From Lomentospora prolificans (lineage: Eukaryota; Ascomycota; Sordariomycetes; Microascales; Microascaceae), in NCBI GenBank assembly GCA_029532625.1, contig JARFXM010000004.1, positions 4,278,001 to 4,342,000 of the forward strand: DNA of 64,000 nucleotides, written 5' to 3'. A program made the position numbers and the translations under genes. The notes under the pieces were generated by a model that was not told where the DNA came from, ran no database searches, and worked only from the letters and a program-made list of their open reading frames with translations. Below are positions 45,940 through 58,991 of this stretch, piece by piece. Numbering within the stretch: the first letter of the stretch is position 1; each line of letters opens with the position of its first letter.

Positions 45940-48840
45940 TGACGGGGTGGCCTCGCTAGAAGTTATTCTTGGTAAAGGGTAGAAGAGTAGAGGGGCGGAC
46001 TGTAACCCCGCGCTCAATTGTCAGCGGCTTGCTCGCAAAGACGCTGTCGAGCAATTGAAGCGTAGACAATCCCGGTGGTGGGGGTTGAAGGGTTTGGCAA
46101 GAGTCGGGGATCGAGCGGTGCTGGCCGAGATCAGGTGTGGATTGGGGAGTGGGATATTATGGCGAGTTGTAGTTGGGGTGAAAAAAAGGACCACCAGATT
46201 TTGGAGGACGAGAATAGGTGAAACCTACAGTGTGGCTTCAGGCCAGAGTAGAAGGGTGGGATGACGAGGGACTCTCATGAAAATGAAAGTACCAAGTCAC
46301 TATCCGTCCTCAAGGCTCAGAAAGTTGAGAGTATCTCAGCGCGCGCGGTCGAAATGGGACGGACGAGGTCCGTCCTATTTCTCCGTGCTGGTGCTTAGGG
46401 TTGTTCACGACCGATTGGGAGCGGTGGTGAGAATGCGACGGAGCGTCCAACAGCCAGCTGGCAGGCGACAGTTGAAGAATGCCAACAACCGCCCAGGAAA
46501 GAAGATGCGGTATTGGAGGCGAGGACACAAGAGAGAAGCTTCAAAATGGCGGGAAGGGGGGCGAAAGAGCCAGGTTACCAATCACCAACTTGGGTGATGC
46601 AGGTTTAAAAAAGGTTTACGTCGAGGTTCGTGTTTCCGATTCCCTCGTGGGATGTTTGGGGGAAGAAGAAAGAGTGTGAAGGTGGGAGGCTGGATGGTTG
46701 GAGCTAATGGTAATTTTGTCCCCGTCAGCCCTGGGCATTGGGCTAAATGAGCCCGGATTGCGCTGTGCTGGACAGCGGGTGGAACAGCTAGTTCAGCCAG
46801 GTCATCCACTTCCCAGGCCAGGTACTATAAGTGGCGGCAAGCGAAAGATCAATTGATGCGGAGGTACCACTAAACTAAGAGTGTACCCGTCACAGTCTGG
46901 TTTGTAGTATTCAAATGTTACCACTGGCTGGTAGCGTCGCAGTGGGTTAGTGGGTTAGGTTGTGCCTCGGGTGTTGCTGTACCACTACTGCCAGCAAGAC
47001 AAAGGTTGGTGGTGTGCGAAACCAGACCAGACCAGTGCAGCGTAGTGTAGCCTGGCGTATACTTACCCGAATGCAGAAGGGGTGGAGTTTGGCTTGGGTT
47101 TGGGGTTCTTGGTGGCGTCGGCACGGTGGGTGGTCCTGGTCCTGGCTTCTGTTCTGCTCCGGGCCCAGCTCTAGGTGGGGTGGGCGAAAGGGTCCGGGTC
47201 GAGTCATCAAGATGGGCGCCACCGCTCTTAGCACGAGCCCATCAGATGCTAAATGGATGTTGTGCGGTGGAGATGGTTACGATCCAGGATCCTGTTAGAA
47301 TGGCCCCTCAAGGGTCTAAAAGTGAGGGCGAGAAGCTAGGATTGCTTGAGGGACTGCGCTAGTATCCAATATAGGGCCGATCAGCATTCGAGTCGGGATG
47401 CGCAGCGTCGTGCCGACCAGGTCGAACCTCTTTATCATAACCAGGGAAAATGAAGCTGAGGACGAGCAAGAGATTTGGACGAAAATTCTAGTGTGTGTAT
47501 GAACGATATGCGCGAGCCAGATGCGCGGGGGGGCAGAAGAGGGAAGCACAGAAGCATAAAGGCTGAATGTGCCCGATGTCATTCGAGCTTTCCCGCTTCC
47601 TGTTGGTACGGGATGGAATTGGAGCAGATGCGAACCAAGGAGCGAAGCCGAAGCGATGGGGAGACGAAGGTGAGGAAAGCACGTCCGTTGTGCTTCGCCG
47701 CCGGGCCACCCACACCGCCCGTCCCAATGCCGTGCTGCACCTGCCTTCTCGTCTCGTCTGGGATGGGGGCTCTCTGTCTAGCGCTTGTACGAGTAGTGGG
47801 CCGGTAGCAGTACATGGATCGTTTCTCGAGCAGCGTCGACTTCTCGATTTCAGATTTCGGCTAGTGCTACCGTGCCATTGGTGCCGCCAGCCAATACCAG
47901 ACGGGGCGATCCTATAAATGTCGACCCGACGGATGGAGTGGAACAAGCCAAGAACAATCCTGCTTTCTCAATTCGGCTTGACAGTTGGAAGGACGAAAGC
48001 ACCTAAAAGCGGAGCGGTGGGGGGATCAGAGAGAGAACAAGCAGCCGTGCAAGGGTCGCCTCTGCAGCCGGAAAATCTAGGAACGGGTTCGGGGGAGCAG
48101 TATACGGCTCCCCTACACTCCTTGGCAACCACCACCACCACCACCGTTGGTGGAAGGTCGTGTCCCCTGGAGCAGATCCAGCATCATTGTCGTCTGGTTA
48201 CCCCCCAACTTTCCTCCATTGCCAGCTTGGGCCTTGCTTCAGCCGGACCTCAGTCTATGTTGGTGTGGTCGTCCTGTATGTGAGATCTTTCATCTCCAAC
48301 AGGGCATGATCCCGGTTCCTACCTCGGGGACAAAGCTCCGCCCTTCATGATGTTACCTGCACGGCCATTGCACGCATTAGGCGCGGCCTCGAAGAGGGTC
48401 GAGACGGCGCGAACAGCTCCCCTTCGCGATGTGGCCTTTTTGTCCAGCCTTGCGAGAGGGCCCCAGGGATCCCTTCATACTCTTTCTCCAGCGCGGGCGC
48501 AAGGCACACGACAGCTCGCCACGGATCAGGAGACCTTCACTGGCTAACTTACAGGGGCTCAGTGCTGTAAATAGTCTAGAGGCTGGAATGGATCGAAGTG
48601 CAGCAGCCAGTAAGAGCTAGGACATATGTCGTCCGATGGGAAGAAATAAAAGCACCATCTCTGAGTCCCCATTTCGGCATCCACCACTACCATGTGGCGG
48701 TGACGACAAAGGGGGCAGGGGCCAGGGCCAAGGCTTCTTCCTTCTCATTTCTCTCGTTGTTTGTGTGTAATTTAATACTTGATCGAATTTACCTTTGTCA
48801 GACACGATAGTAATCAGGGATAGCCTCCTTTCCACCTTTC

Positions 48841-48864
48841 CACACACACACACATACACACACA
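48841..48864. repeat. (CA)n microsatellite
   Basis: A CA dinucleotide run with one interruption in gene-free DNA. No function suggested. Confidence 0.85.
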
Positions 48865-51800
48865 TAGAAGCAAGCACACAGTCTACTGTCGAAGCCATCA
48901 ATTTTCAGGAAGCACGAAAAGGGGAAAACCTACTGCATCCCCGATTGTTCCATGTGCAAAGGTGGCAGCAAGCAGCAAAAAGGGTTCCAGAGCGAAATGG
49001 ATAGCCTCTCTGGCCCTTCCCTCGGCTGCGATCCAAGAGGACTTGCATCTACGACTGGCCAACGACGATAGAGACCGAGCAAGGGCTAGTGGGGCGGCGA
49101 GTCTTTGGCGCGCTCCCATTGTTGGGCGGGAGCTAAAAAACGCATGGGTTAAGGGCGTGTGCATGGCCTGGCGACCACCCAAGAACGATAGAATCTTCAA
49201 AATCCAAGAGCAAAAGCCAAGGCATCCCCGACTCGAGAATCCAGAGGTTGGGTTTAGTGCACCAGGCCGAGCTCGCCAGGCCCAGGCGTGCGGTCAGAGG
49301 CAATAGGAAGAAGTCGGAATGGGCACCAAGGAGCTAGAAGGCTGGTCTGATTGCGTCTCAAGCTTGTCCGTTCAACCTCGCGAGGTCGGCAATTCTTCTT
49401 TTTGGCTCCTCTCTGGGCGATCTCCAAAGCCGGGCCGGCCTTCAGCCGCCAGCTTCTCGATCTCTAACGTCACACGAGTTTGTACGGCATCGGGTGTCAA
49501 GAGTCGCATGTCATACTACTACTACTGGGAAACATCCCACCGATCCCATAGTTCCCCTCCAAATCTCACTCTCCGTCTTAGTTAAATGCCCTCGCCGATT
49601 GGCCAAGGACCTGGGAAGCCAAGCTCCAACCATCTGCCCTGGCCAAATATAGAAGGGTAGGCGACGAGGCCTTGATTGAGCGCACAGAGCTCCCTACAAT
49701 GCCGGTGCACGGAATTCCACCCCACCGGCATCCCACTCTGATCGCGAATGGGGCGCCAAGGGGGAGCGCAGAACGAACACCGCTTACAACACCACACCTT
49801 GTTGATGAGATGGGTCCCCCTTCCATGCTTCACACGATGATATCGAACGAGGATCACTGTACCTCCAAGCACCCTCCTACTCAAAAGGTTATTTATTAAC
49901 GCCCAGCCCTATCTGACTGGTCCATTTCATATTAAAGTCGTCTCTCCAACCGCAACGCCTCTACTTGCCTTGTTCGGAAGTCAATCCAGGTTAATGGGCG
50001 ATGTAATACTTTGGAGGTGAAAGTGGGGGCTCGCCCAGGCTGGTTTCTCGTTCGCGCACAGCTGACGGCTTTCCCTCTCCCCCTTCCGACGAATTTCGAG
50101 ACGGGAGGGTGATCCTTTCTTGCAGTTACGAGGAGCTAGTGTTTGATAGAAAAGTAGATGGGCGAAGCCTGGACCGAATTACGTATACTTGTATATAATT
50201 TGCAATGGTAAGAAGGGTATTTGAAGAAATGGGAAGCGCCGTAGCGGGGAACCGCGAACTTAGGAACTCGGAAGAGGGGAAACGTCCCACTGTTTAGTGA
50301 TAGCCTCGCGTGCAAGCTCCTGCTCTTGGGCGCGGAATGATCAGTACCAGTTGGGGATCTTGTCAAAAGAAAAGGATAACAACAGACAGCACACCCCCGC
50401 AAACTCTCCGGAGTGGACAGGTCCTTCCAACCTCCAGGGGGGACACTTTTGGTGTAACGCACACTCCCCAACGCCTCACGAACCCCATGTCGGAACCCCT
50501 TCCCGACGAGAGCAGGGTAAAAAGGAACAGGACCCCCACACGCACCTCGATAGATGCTGCACGATAATACAGTAGACATTAGGGACGTATACAACGAATC
50601 CCACCCGGACAAAGGACCCAAGACGCAGAACACACTCTCCGGAACCATGTCGCAGCCGACATGTGCCTGCCCACTGTCTTGCTGGGTAGCTTGTTCCTTG
50701 ATGGTGGCAAAAAGAGAGGCATGTGTGAGGGTGAGGATTCCCCTGAGGTGTGGCTTTGCTAGTCTCGCCACGGTTTAGTCGCGTCAATCTGGTTCACGAC
50801 CGGAGGAGTAACCTGGGCCTTGCAAAGGGCGTGAGCCCACGTCGGAGAGCGAAATCTGGAATTGCCTGCAGTTCGGCATACGACCACACCCACTCCCACT
50901 ACTGCGTCGCTGGCGAGGGAAAGCCCATTCCTCAAACTCGCTGGCGTCGCCTTGTTCCGGAGGATGACCAAGTCTAGAGAGGTACAGCTACAACCTGCGC
51001 GCATCGCATTCAACGATGCCCATGCAGATGATGCAAATAATCAGTAGTACGGCGGCCCCCGTTTCTCCACCATCTATCGTGCCCACATACTTAACTGGGT
51101 TTAACATGGGCTGGGAGTCGACCAGGAGGACGGATACATCGGTCCCTTCCAAGTCTCTGGGTTGGAAAAAAAGTCCAGGGGAAAATCTGAACCCTTGAGC
51201 GACCGGTAACGGCCAGCCCAACGTCTTTTTCCATCGGCATGTGATAGCTGTGTATTTGTCTATACTTCCCTCTCCCAATTTCAATATCAAATGCCGTACA
51301 CTAATCTTCCCGTCCACGCTTAATAACACGCTTCAGTCCAACCTACGGAAGCGGAGCCGCCCTCGTTCATAATGTCGGAATCCGCCCTACCCAGCGTCGG
51401 TCTCCGGCGCTTGCGAACTTTAAACCACGCAATCCATTGCTGCCCGAATCAACCAAGGAAATGAAGGCAGGCACCTGGGACAGAAAAAGGAGGTGGCTAA
51501 CACATCTTAGAAAAGGGCGGACCCCGGTGGATAGCAAGCATCCTCGACTAATTCCCTTCGTATGAGAAGTTGGCTTACGATTGCGACGGCCTTTACCTCT
51601 TCGTGGTCAAGCGGCGGATTTTTTCCCACCTCGCCTCATGTGCAAATAGAATACCGCTGGCGTGGGAAACGAAATCAAGGGTAGGAGAAGCGCGAGCTGC
51701 TGGATTGAGGTCGTCCAAGATGTTACAGGAATTCCCGGGCTGTTACTGCCAAGACTCGTCTTCTAGAAGCACGAGCTTCGTACTTGATGGTGAATTCTAA

Positions 51801-52627
51801 ATAAGCGTCATCGTACTCGGATGACGATTTCCGCACACAGTCAGACAGGCCCCCATTTCTAGACATGCCCCCAATTTCAAGGGCCATGCCATCGCGAGTG
51901 AAAGAGCAAAACGTGAGACGCCTGCTTGACTGGGGACGCTAGGGCGATCAGGGCAACCTTCCCCCAGCCACATCTGACATCACCAAATTTGGACACTTGC
52001 CCTTTTCCCTCCGCCAAGCTGCTTGCATCGGTTTAGGGCAATCCTCCACATGGCGCTTCTCCCCCATCCGACGCTGTTTTGCGGAGGCTTTCCTTGGCTT
52101 GCCGCACCAAGGCCTGGTGTATGTATGTACATGTAATACGCATCGAATACGCGGGTGGTACTGCGTGAAGACTGGGTTTATCTGGGGCATGAGTTCGTCC
52201 ACCAGTCATTCACTGTCAAATTCGCCCATCAAACAGATTCCCCAGAGAAGGATTCCTGTCTCAGAACGAAAGAAAAGAAGTTCGTGACGAACGCTCCTCC
52301 GTCGCCTGGGAGGGCTCACCGTCGCAGGAACCATCAAAACAAGTTAACCCACAGCAGACGCAATCCAAATTTAGATTTTGTTACACTGTTGCCCACACTT
52401 CCGTCCCGTAATTGAGCAAGGAGAGGCCGCGATCTGCTTTGCTCCGACGGGATTGAAAAGTTGGTCCGGCTAGACCTAAAAGCCAGCGTCGGGAAAAACC
52501 GGAAGCTTAGGCGAGAAATACCGATTTTACCGCAGACGATGGAGGCAAGGAGTAGTAATATTACTTGTATGTGCGGCACCAGGAAAAAAAATCATAGTAA
52601 ACTACGTGGTAGTGGTAGGGGGGCGGG

Positions 52628-52721
52628 AGATAACAAACAGTGCATGCAACCAGCGGCAGAGATATGGAATAGATAATGGTCGAGATAATGGTCAAGATAA
52701 TGAGCGAGCTTGGCGAGATAA
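52628..52721 (+). promoter_or_regulatory. Cluster of five AGATAA (GATA-factor) sites
   Basis: AGATAA occurs at 52628, 52671, 52683, 52695 and 52716, all on the plus strand within 94 bp. The middle three are spaced 12 bp apart within a degenerate AGATAATGGTC repeat. By chance about 0.05 copies would be expected in such a length (both strands). The sequence matches HGATAR, the site of AreA/NIT2 and other fungal GATA factors. The cluster lies 6.8 kb upstream of the areA start and 3.5 kb upstream of the CREG-like start, so the target is unclear. Confidence 0.5.
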
Positions 52722-55700
52722 GCAATCGTCGCAAAGCGGACCCGACCCACGACAGGGGAGAAAGGGTCTCAGCAATCAGTGGGGTGGTGCTGGCTGAATA
52801 TGGAGCGTGGGGGTCAGGACCCTTGTCTGAAGCAGGCGGCGAATGTTGAGTCCATCTCGGAGGCGGGCAACATCCCGAAGAACCACGACTTTGTCGATGC
52901 TTTGCAGGCTCGATTCATTTGCCGCTTTGACTAGCCCGTCCGAGGAGAGAATATGGGCCCGTCGAGAGAGATGGGGATAGACGTATCGAGTAACTAGTCA
53001 CGAGTCTTCCGCCGAATCCCCTCCGAGGCTCCTGTCTAATCAGCGGCTCCATAGGAATTGTCTGGTTGTCTCATGTCGGTGTCATGTCCAAGTTGTCGAA
53101 AGGAGGAATCCATATCCGAGAAGGCATGCTGCGGTCTCTCTTTCACCAGTCACAGTTCATGTGACACGATGAGGACGCTGTCGAATTGATCGTTCACCAA
53201 GACTGCGTACCAGGGCGAACGGGGGAGGGCATGCGGGGAAGTCAGTCTTCTTATATACCTGACGCTTGTCCAACCTCGATACCGTAGGCGCTGTGTGATA
53301 CCTGCAACAGAAGGGGAGGGAAGTGGAAGAGAGAGAAAAAAAAACGTGCGCATAGGGACACACACATCCTGTATGATATGCGCCTTGTATCTTGCTGTGA
53401 TGCGCTGTCTGCGAGTTGTAGCACGAGCCAGGCCAAGTATGCCCAGGAAGATGTGTGAGGCGCAGATGCCCTTATCTTCCCCTATCTCGACGCCCTGATG
53501 TTCCTCGAAACTCAATCTCGCCCAGCAACTAGAAAGGCTGGGCTCTTTCCCATATCTACCAGTAAGACGAATGGGATTGCTAGTGAGACGTTCCCGCTTG
53601 GGAAGTTACCAGTCGTTCCGGGCTGTATCGCTGCCGTGGTAGCCCGCATCCGCATTTTCCCAATGCCCTCGATGGTGTGGTGAAGCCCTGTAATCGAACC
53701 TCTGGGTGCGGTCAGGACTTGGATTGGGGCCCATTGGCCAAGAATCAGGGCGCAGGAGCCAAATAAAATAAGATCTGAAAGTTGGTGTGTCCACAGAGAC
53801 ACAGGCATCTTATCTATGTATCCTGCACCGGGACGGAACCCGAAGAGGTCCCCCGGCCCCCGGCAACGTATTTCCGCGGAGGATGATACCATCGAACAAC
53901 GTGATGACTTTATCTGATTCTTCTCTTAGCCCGCTTGCCATTATAGAGCACCTTGAGTGGCCCGTGGAGATACGATATGAAACTCCTTATCCGCTTGTTC
54001 CTTCCTCGTTTGCTTTTCCACCTCTGGTCCTGATGCATCAAGATCAAAGTGCATCCACAGGGCGCGCTCTTATAAGAGTAGCAGGTTTCCAGATCCGGTT
54101 ACCGATTTCTCTTGCCCTAAGTGCTTTTGTGCACTTGCCCAAAATGACAAACTCTCATCCCATCCACTCGACTCGGCGGTTATTCAGCTGCTGGAAGTGA
54201 ATCCGGATGTAGCAGACAGTTCTTGCCGGAACATTCTTGACATTTCTGGACTTCGTTTCGCCTCCATAGAAGCGCGTTCTTCAGCCTGACCCATACCCGA
54301 ATCGACCTTCAGCTTCTCGAATCCTGTGCTCCCGGTCGAAACCCCAGTGCCACCCGGCTCCGAACCCTAGAGCGATATGCATAAACGAGTACCAAATCTG
54401 AAGCAAACACGACCTGTCCTGTTTGGGGACCCATTAGCCGAATTTGGGCGCACGCGACAGCCATCCGCATGTTCATCCCAGGGGCGAACCAGAGTGAAGA
54501 GACCGAGGCATTAGCTAGGCCCTGATATACTGGGCCCTAGGATGGCTTGCCGTCTTCCTCGGGGCGTCCCCGATTTAGCTTCCTCCAACCATGAATCATT
54601 CTGAATCCTCTCCCGCGACGACCGATAATCCGAAGCATATTGATATAGATAAGGAGTCTTGGAGAGTTGGACCTAGGTCCTAGTGCATTCCAGACCGCCG
54701 GGGACCTAAGAAGTCTGACAACCAGCAAGAGAAGGGAGATATCAGGCGAAGAAAACCAGACAGGCGCAGGCGCAGTAAGATCGGACTGGCTGTGATCGGG
54801 TTCGGTTCTCAGTGTCCCCGGTCCGGTTTCCCTCGCCGACCATACCTTGGCGGAGAAAATGAAGACGGCATTCCAGTTTGCAGAATAACGCGGGATCTCT
54901 ATCTTGGTAGAGACCATCCGTGGGACCGCGCTAGCGCAGGGAAGTGCAAAGCACACTCGCTCTGCTGTGTGACCTGTCGTAGGGCCATCCTCCTTGCCTT
55001 CTAGCTGATCCATCCTGCTGCGTCCTCGGACAATAAGCAATGATGTGTCGGTTTGTTCTGTGTATTCTCGAAGCTAGAGCTCATTAACAAGATACGCGGT
55101 CCAGATACGCTCAGTCGGCGAGATGCGAGATATGCTGCGGGGAAGTATGGCGAACTGCATACCGAGCACCCTTGCGCACTTTCCCCGGAAATGTCCCCGC
55201 CGACCGGTAGTGCCGAGCCGGTGAGCCATCAAAAGTACGACGCAGGGCCGTAAGAGCACAGGCAGTGGCGTTCCCCGCAGTAGGGCACCTTTGAGGGCCA
55301 TTCCGCCAAAGCCCCGGTAGACATGAGTGTCGTCTAACACCCATCTCTCAGTTTGTTCCGCGGAGAAGTCGTCCCGGTTCGCAGAGCCGCCAAGCAGCCA
55401 AGGGCCGGCGTCGGCATGACTGGGGTCCGGCCGACCATCGGCATCCCTACTGGTAGATTTTGGTTGGCGAGAATGCCGTGTTGAGCGGGGAGAGATGCTT
55501 GCGCGGAAAAAATAAAAACAAAAATAAAAATAAAAGGTGATGGCAGCTCGCGACGGGATTGGTTGGGTTGGCTGGACTTGATCTTATCAATCAAGGTGCA
55601 TCAGGAGCCTGGCCAGCTAAGCTCAATCAGAGAATAGTGGTCCGACAATGATACAACCTCCACCTGCCAAGACCGAATTGTAGCGAGTATTTTGTGGATT

Positions 55701-56262
55701 TTTGACAATTTAACGGGCTGAATTGTTGATAGATGTAAAGCTAGACAATCTCTTGAGGAGTTTCCAAGTGAGGCTCCGGGAGCTTTTGTAACAATGAACG
55801 TAATTGATCAATGCCAGCAACATAGAGGTCTCCGACACCCACAGCCTGACGTCTGGTAGCAAACCCGGAATGAATTAGAGGCCGTCTTGAGTGGGTTACA
55901 TGCCACTGAAGCGCTCACATGAGCCCACTATTCCGGGCCATCCCCGCACTCTAACCTCGCAATCCAACCCCGCCACCGAATCCGGTTCGTCTCATGACTA
56001 GGATCATTGATCTCGTCAGGCAAGGTCAAAGGCCACAATCCCAACTCTCCGACAGTCCCACGAGCCTGGTCCCTTGATCCCTTTCCACATCTCGCCGCAC
56101 ATATCCGAGCTTCTCTTTTTCCTTTCAATCCTCCCTTCAACGACGTCCTGAGATCCAGAACCTCAGCTTCTATGAGGGAAGAGCTACAGCCGATAATAGC
56201 CACCCTCTAATTAAATCGCACCAGCCGCCGAGCAATCACGCATTCTCGATAAAACCGCCAAA

Positions 56263-57108
56263 ATGAAGTCCCTTCTCGCTCTCGCTGCCGCTCTTCCCCT
56301 CGCCCTCACCTCTCCCACCCTCTTCACCGACACGAATCCCGTCGCCGCGCCTCCCGGCCGCCGCATCCCCACCCCCCATGAATCCGCCGTGATGGGCCGC
56401 CGCATGCTCGCCCTCTCCAAGCTAGCCGACTTCGCGACCGTCTTCCCTTCCCAGAGCAAATCCGCCTCCGACGACGAGATCAACGTGCTCGCTCGCCCCG
56501 AGGGCCTCGAAGGCCTCCCCATCGACATGATGGACTACTTCGCCGACTGCGAGGACGAGGGTGACCCCACCGTGCTGAGCATCAAGATCGCCACCACCTT
56601 CAGGAACGCCGCTGCCGGGTCCAATGTCTCCTTCTCCCTTCGCTGGACCCCACCCTACCCTCCCGCGAGGCGCATCCCCGTCAGCTTCTGGGACCGTGTC
56701 GCGGGCGCCGTGTCCTCCCTCTTCGGTTCTGCCGATGCGGCTTCCGCCCCCGACACCGTTCCCTATAGCGCCGCCAACCTTCCCCGCATGAGCTTGATTG
56801 GCCACTTTGAGCCCATCTTGCCCGACGAAACCTCTTACTCCAATCTTGCCATGTGCTTCGTGAGGACGCACCCCGACGCCAAGTATTGGCTGCCCGGAAA
56901 CGTTGTCCACGAGTCGAGCTGGGCTAGGCTTGTCGTTGAGCAGGTGTACTGGGTTGGCGGATTCGGCGACAGGGCGTACATCGGCTGGATTCCCATTGAG
57001 GACTGGAAAGGTGTTACCAGAGAGGAGTGGGAGTCCATCAAGCTCCCTGGTGAGGAGAGGGGATGGAAGGAGTGGTCGCTCGAGGAGGCCAAGGAGTGGG
57101 ATCTGTGA
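56263..57108 (+). CDS. Secreted CREG-like protein (FMN-binding split-barrel fold)
   Basis: A single exon of 281 residues. Residues 1-16 are a signal peptide (MKSLLALAAALPLALT), so the protein enters the secretory pathway. The rest matches the CREG-like beta-barrel family, related in fold to pyridoxamine-5'-phosphate oxidases. Conserved pieces are GLPIDMMDYFADCE, DPTVLSIKIATTFRNA, the block with SLIGHFEPI, and NLAMCFVRTHPDAKYWLPGN followed by YWVGGFGDRAYIGWIP. One likely N-glycosylation site is SNVSF. CREG proteins do not show oxidase activity in studied animals; the role in fungi is unknown. The start ATG follows an AAA context and no intron is needed. The gene is alone in a gene-poor stretch, pointing away from areA. 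Confidence 0.88.
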   Translation: MKSLLALAAALPLALTSPTLFTDTNPVAAPPGRRIPTPHESAVMGRRMLALSKLADFATVFPSQSKSASDDEINVLARPEGLEGLPIDMMDYFADCEDEGDPTVLSIKIATTFRNAAAGSNVSFSLRWTPPYPPARRIPVSFWDRVAGAVSSLFGSADAASAPDTVPYSAANLPRMSLIGHFEPILPDETSYSNLAMCFVRTHPDAKYWLPGNVVHESSWARLVVEQVYWVGGFGDRAYIGWIPIEDWKGVTREEWESIKLPGEERGWKEWSLEEAKEWDL

Positions 57109-58991
57109 ATTGGAGCTAGAAATTATTTAGTCCTGCAACTGATTGGCTTAGCCGCACATCATCTAGGTAGACAAGATATTGGGATGTGGAACCATGGAGT
57201 ATGAAGACTTCTAGCATGGATGACTGAGGAGGCTTGCCACGATATTGCGAGAAGGAAGCAGGAGGATACAGAACTCACTCGCTTCTTGTCGTACAAACTT
57301 GGTTTATATGTTCTCAGAGCCAATCCAGACTGCTGCTCACTGTACAACCAAACCGACGATCTTTTGACTAATGCGTGGTGACCCTCTCGTTTCTCGTATC
57401 GTGACCGGGGGTCCTGTGCGACATGAGCTGTGCTTCGTGGTTCGGCTCATCTCTGAGTGTTTTTGCGTACTGCGAAGCGGAAAGATGCTCTCTTGACTAC
57501 GTGTGTCCCCTTCAAGTGACTTCGGGGATTATGCTATTATCCTTCTAAGACCAGGCCAACCATGGCGCTACTACACGCCGTCATAAGCAAGGCCTCGAGG
57601 CTCTTACGCCAATCATCAATTATCTGGTCCATCACCCGATTCCCGCTTCCCAAGTCCTCCACTGGTTCCCTATACCTTAGCACTGAAGTCGCTGATGCCC
57701 CCGAATCCATACAATGAACCCCAGTCACCCGATTACCCCCGTTCTGGGGAGAATATTGTTGGGTGGCGGAAAGAGGGATCTTTCCTGGGGAAATTGCATA
57801 GCCAAGTCGAAGATGAATTGAAGCCGACTCGATGGCCGGCCGTTTCAAAATATCAGCGCGTTGTTTGGGCTAGACCTTCGAGCTAGGAGGAAATCGAGAG
57901 AACCCATATGAGGAAGGGGCCAGTTTAGAAAATACGGGCAGTCCTTGTGTTCACGACGATATTGGCCGATCATCCGGAAAGGGTTCCCTGCAAGTTAACT
58001 TGATCGCATGTATGGCCTGCCTGGATTTGAAACTTTTGGAGCTATACCCCAACTTTTGGACAGAAGACGGGATATGCAAGCCAAGTTCGGCGTAACCGTC
58101 CTACTCAGATTCATATCCCGCCTCGCCGGAAGGTTCACCGATACCCCTGAGCAAGCTATAAGCCATCAACCCTATATCTGATACCCTGGAAAGGGCTTCA
58201 AATCCCCGCAACTTGCACAGAGTTCGCAACAGCCCCTAGCGTCGACAAGGGATCGGAGAATTGGGGCTTGTGCTGAGCTGTTCTCGTGTCTTATCCGGAC
58301 TAGGTCCCAGACCGAAAGCGCGGCAGGAGACGCCGAAGGGTAAGGCTGCCAATCGCATATTGGCAGAGCGACACAATCTGCGTCCTCACGCGGGAGATAC
58401 ACGGCTCTGCGTCCCTTTGGGGTCGTACGGGTTGATATGCGGACGAGCTATGTAATCCTTGATTCCTTTTGTAGCTATGGTCGCACTCACCGGCACCGCC
58501 TAGCGACCTGGCTTACGCGTACCAAGGTCATAGAAGGCGTTGCTCAGGAAGCAAGTCGAAGAGAGGCTGTCTACAGCTCTGCGTATAGGGAAGGAGGTAT
58601 AGCCGACGAGTGACCAACCCCGATGCCATAAGAACCTCGCCCCAGATTGCTACCAGTCGCTTCGCCTGTTCATCGCATGTAGCTACTCTCCAGTCTGGCT
58701 CACATCAACGTACTTCCATGTAGGTTTCATGCGTCACCACCAGGGAAGCTAAGGAGAGGAATACAATTCGAATGCTACTGGATATCTCCCTTGCATAACT
58801 TCATAGCACATAGTCTCAAAACCATCCTGTCTGTGCCGAGTGCAGATGAGAAAAGGGGCTACAAATCGCTTTTAACAAAGTTCTCTTACAGTAGAACTGT
58901 CGACACATACAAACCAGTTGCCATGAAACTCCCGTAAATGCCATTTCATGCGTACATTAGAGTATGTTCCAAGCGGGAACAAGCAGCCTCA
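57109..58991. other. Convergent 3' intergenic region
   Basis: 1.9 kb between the ends of the CREG-like gene (+) and the last gene (-). Frames are under 105 codons and I see no domains or repeats of note. Confidence 0.55.

Larger units (their letters stand above)
45877..56262. other. 10.4-kb gene-free region upstream of areA
   Basis: Between the divergent areA and CREG-like genes I find no gene I can support. The longest frame (211 codons, 50136-50771, minus) lacks any domain and its codon use is unlike the real genes. Contents: one AGATAA near the areA start (45934-45939), one exact GCCAGCTGGC (46453-46462), an (ACC)n/GGTGG hairpin-prone tract near 48128-48153, a (CA)n run at 48841-48864, a cluster of five AGATAA at 52628-52721, and an A-rich run at 55506-55535. 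It may hold long promoters, long leaders or non-coding RNA genes. Nothing identifies a transposon. Confidence 0.6.

Noticed and set aside
46939..46960. GGGTTAGTGGGTTAGG, reminiscent of a telomere repeat
   Set aside because: Only two imperfect units, not TTAGGG arrays; no sign of a chromosome end.
50136..50771. 211-codon minus-strand open frame in the gene desert
   Set aside because: No domain, signal or membrane pattern; codon use unlike the true genes; overlapping frames on both strands are almost as open.
53512..53892. Minus-strand frame with a hydrophobic stretch, possibly a small membrane protein with another exon at 53150-53515
   Set aside because: The two frames look mildly protein-like, but no splice pair joins them convincingly and I recognise no family.
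58180..58230. TTCAAATCC-like B box suggesting a tRNA gene
   Set aside because: No matching A box, anticodon arm or acceptor stem could be folded around it.
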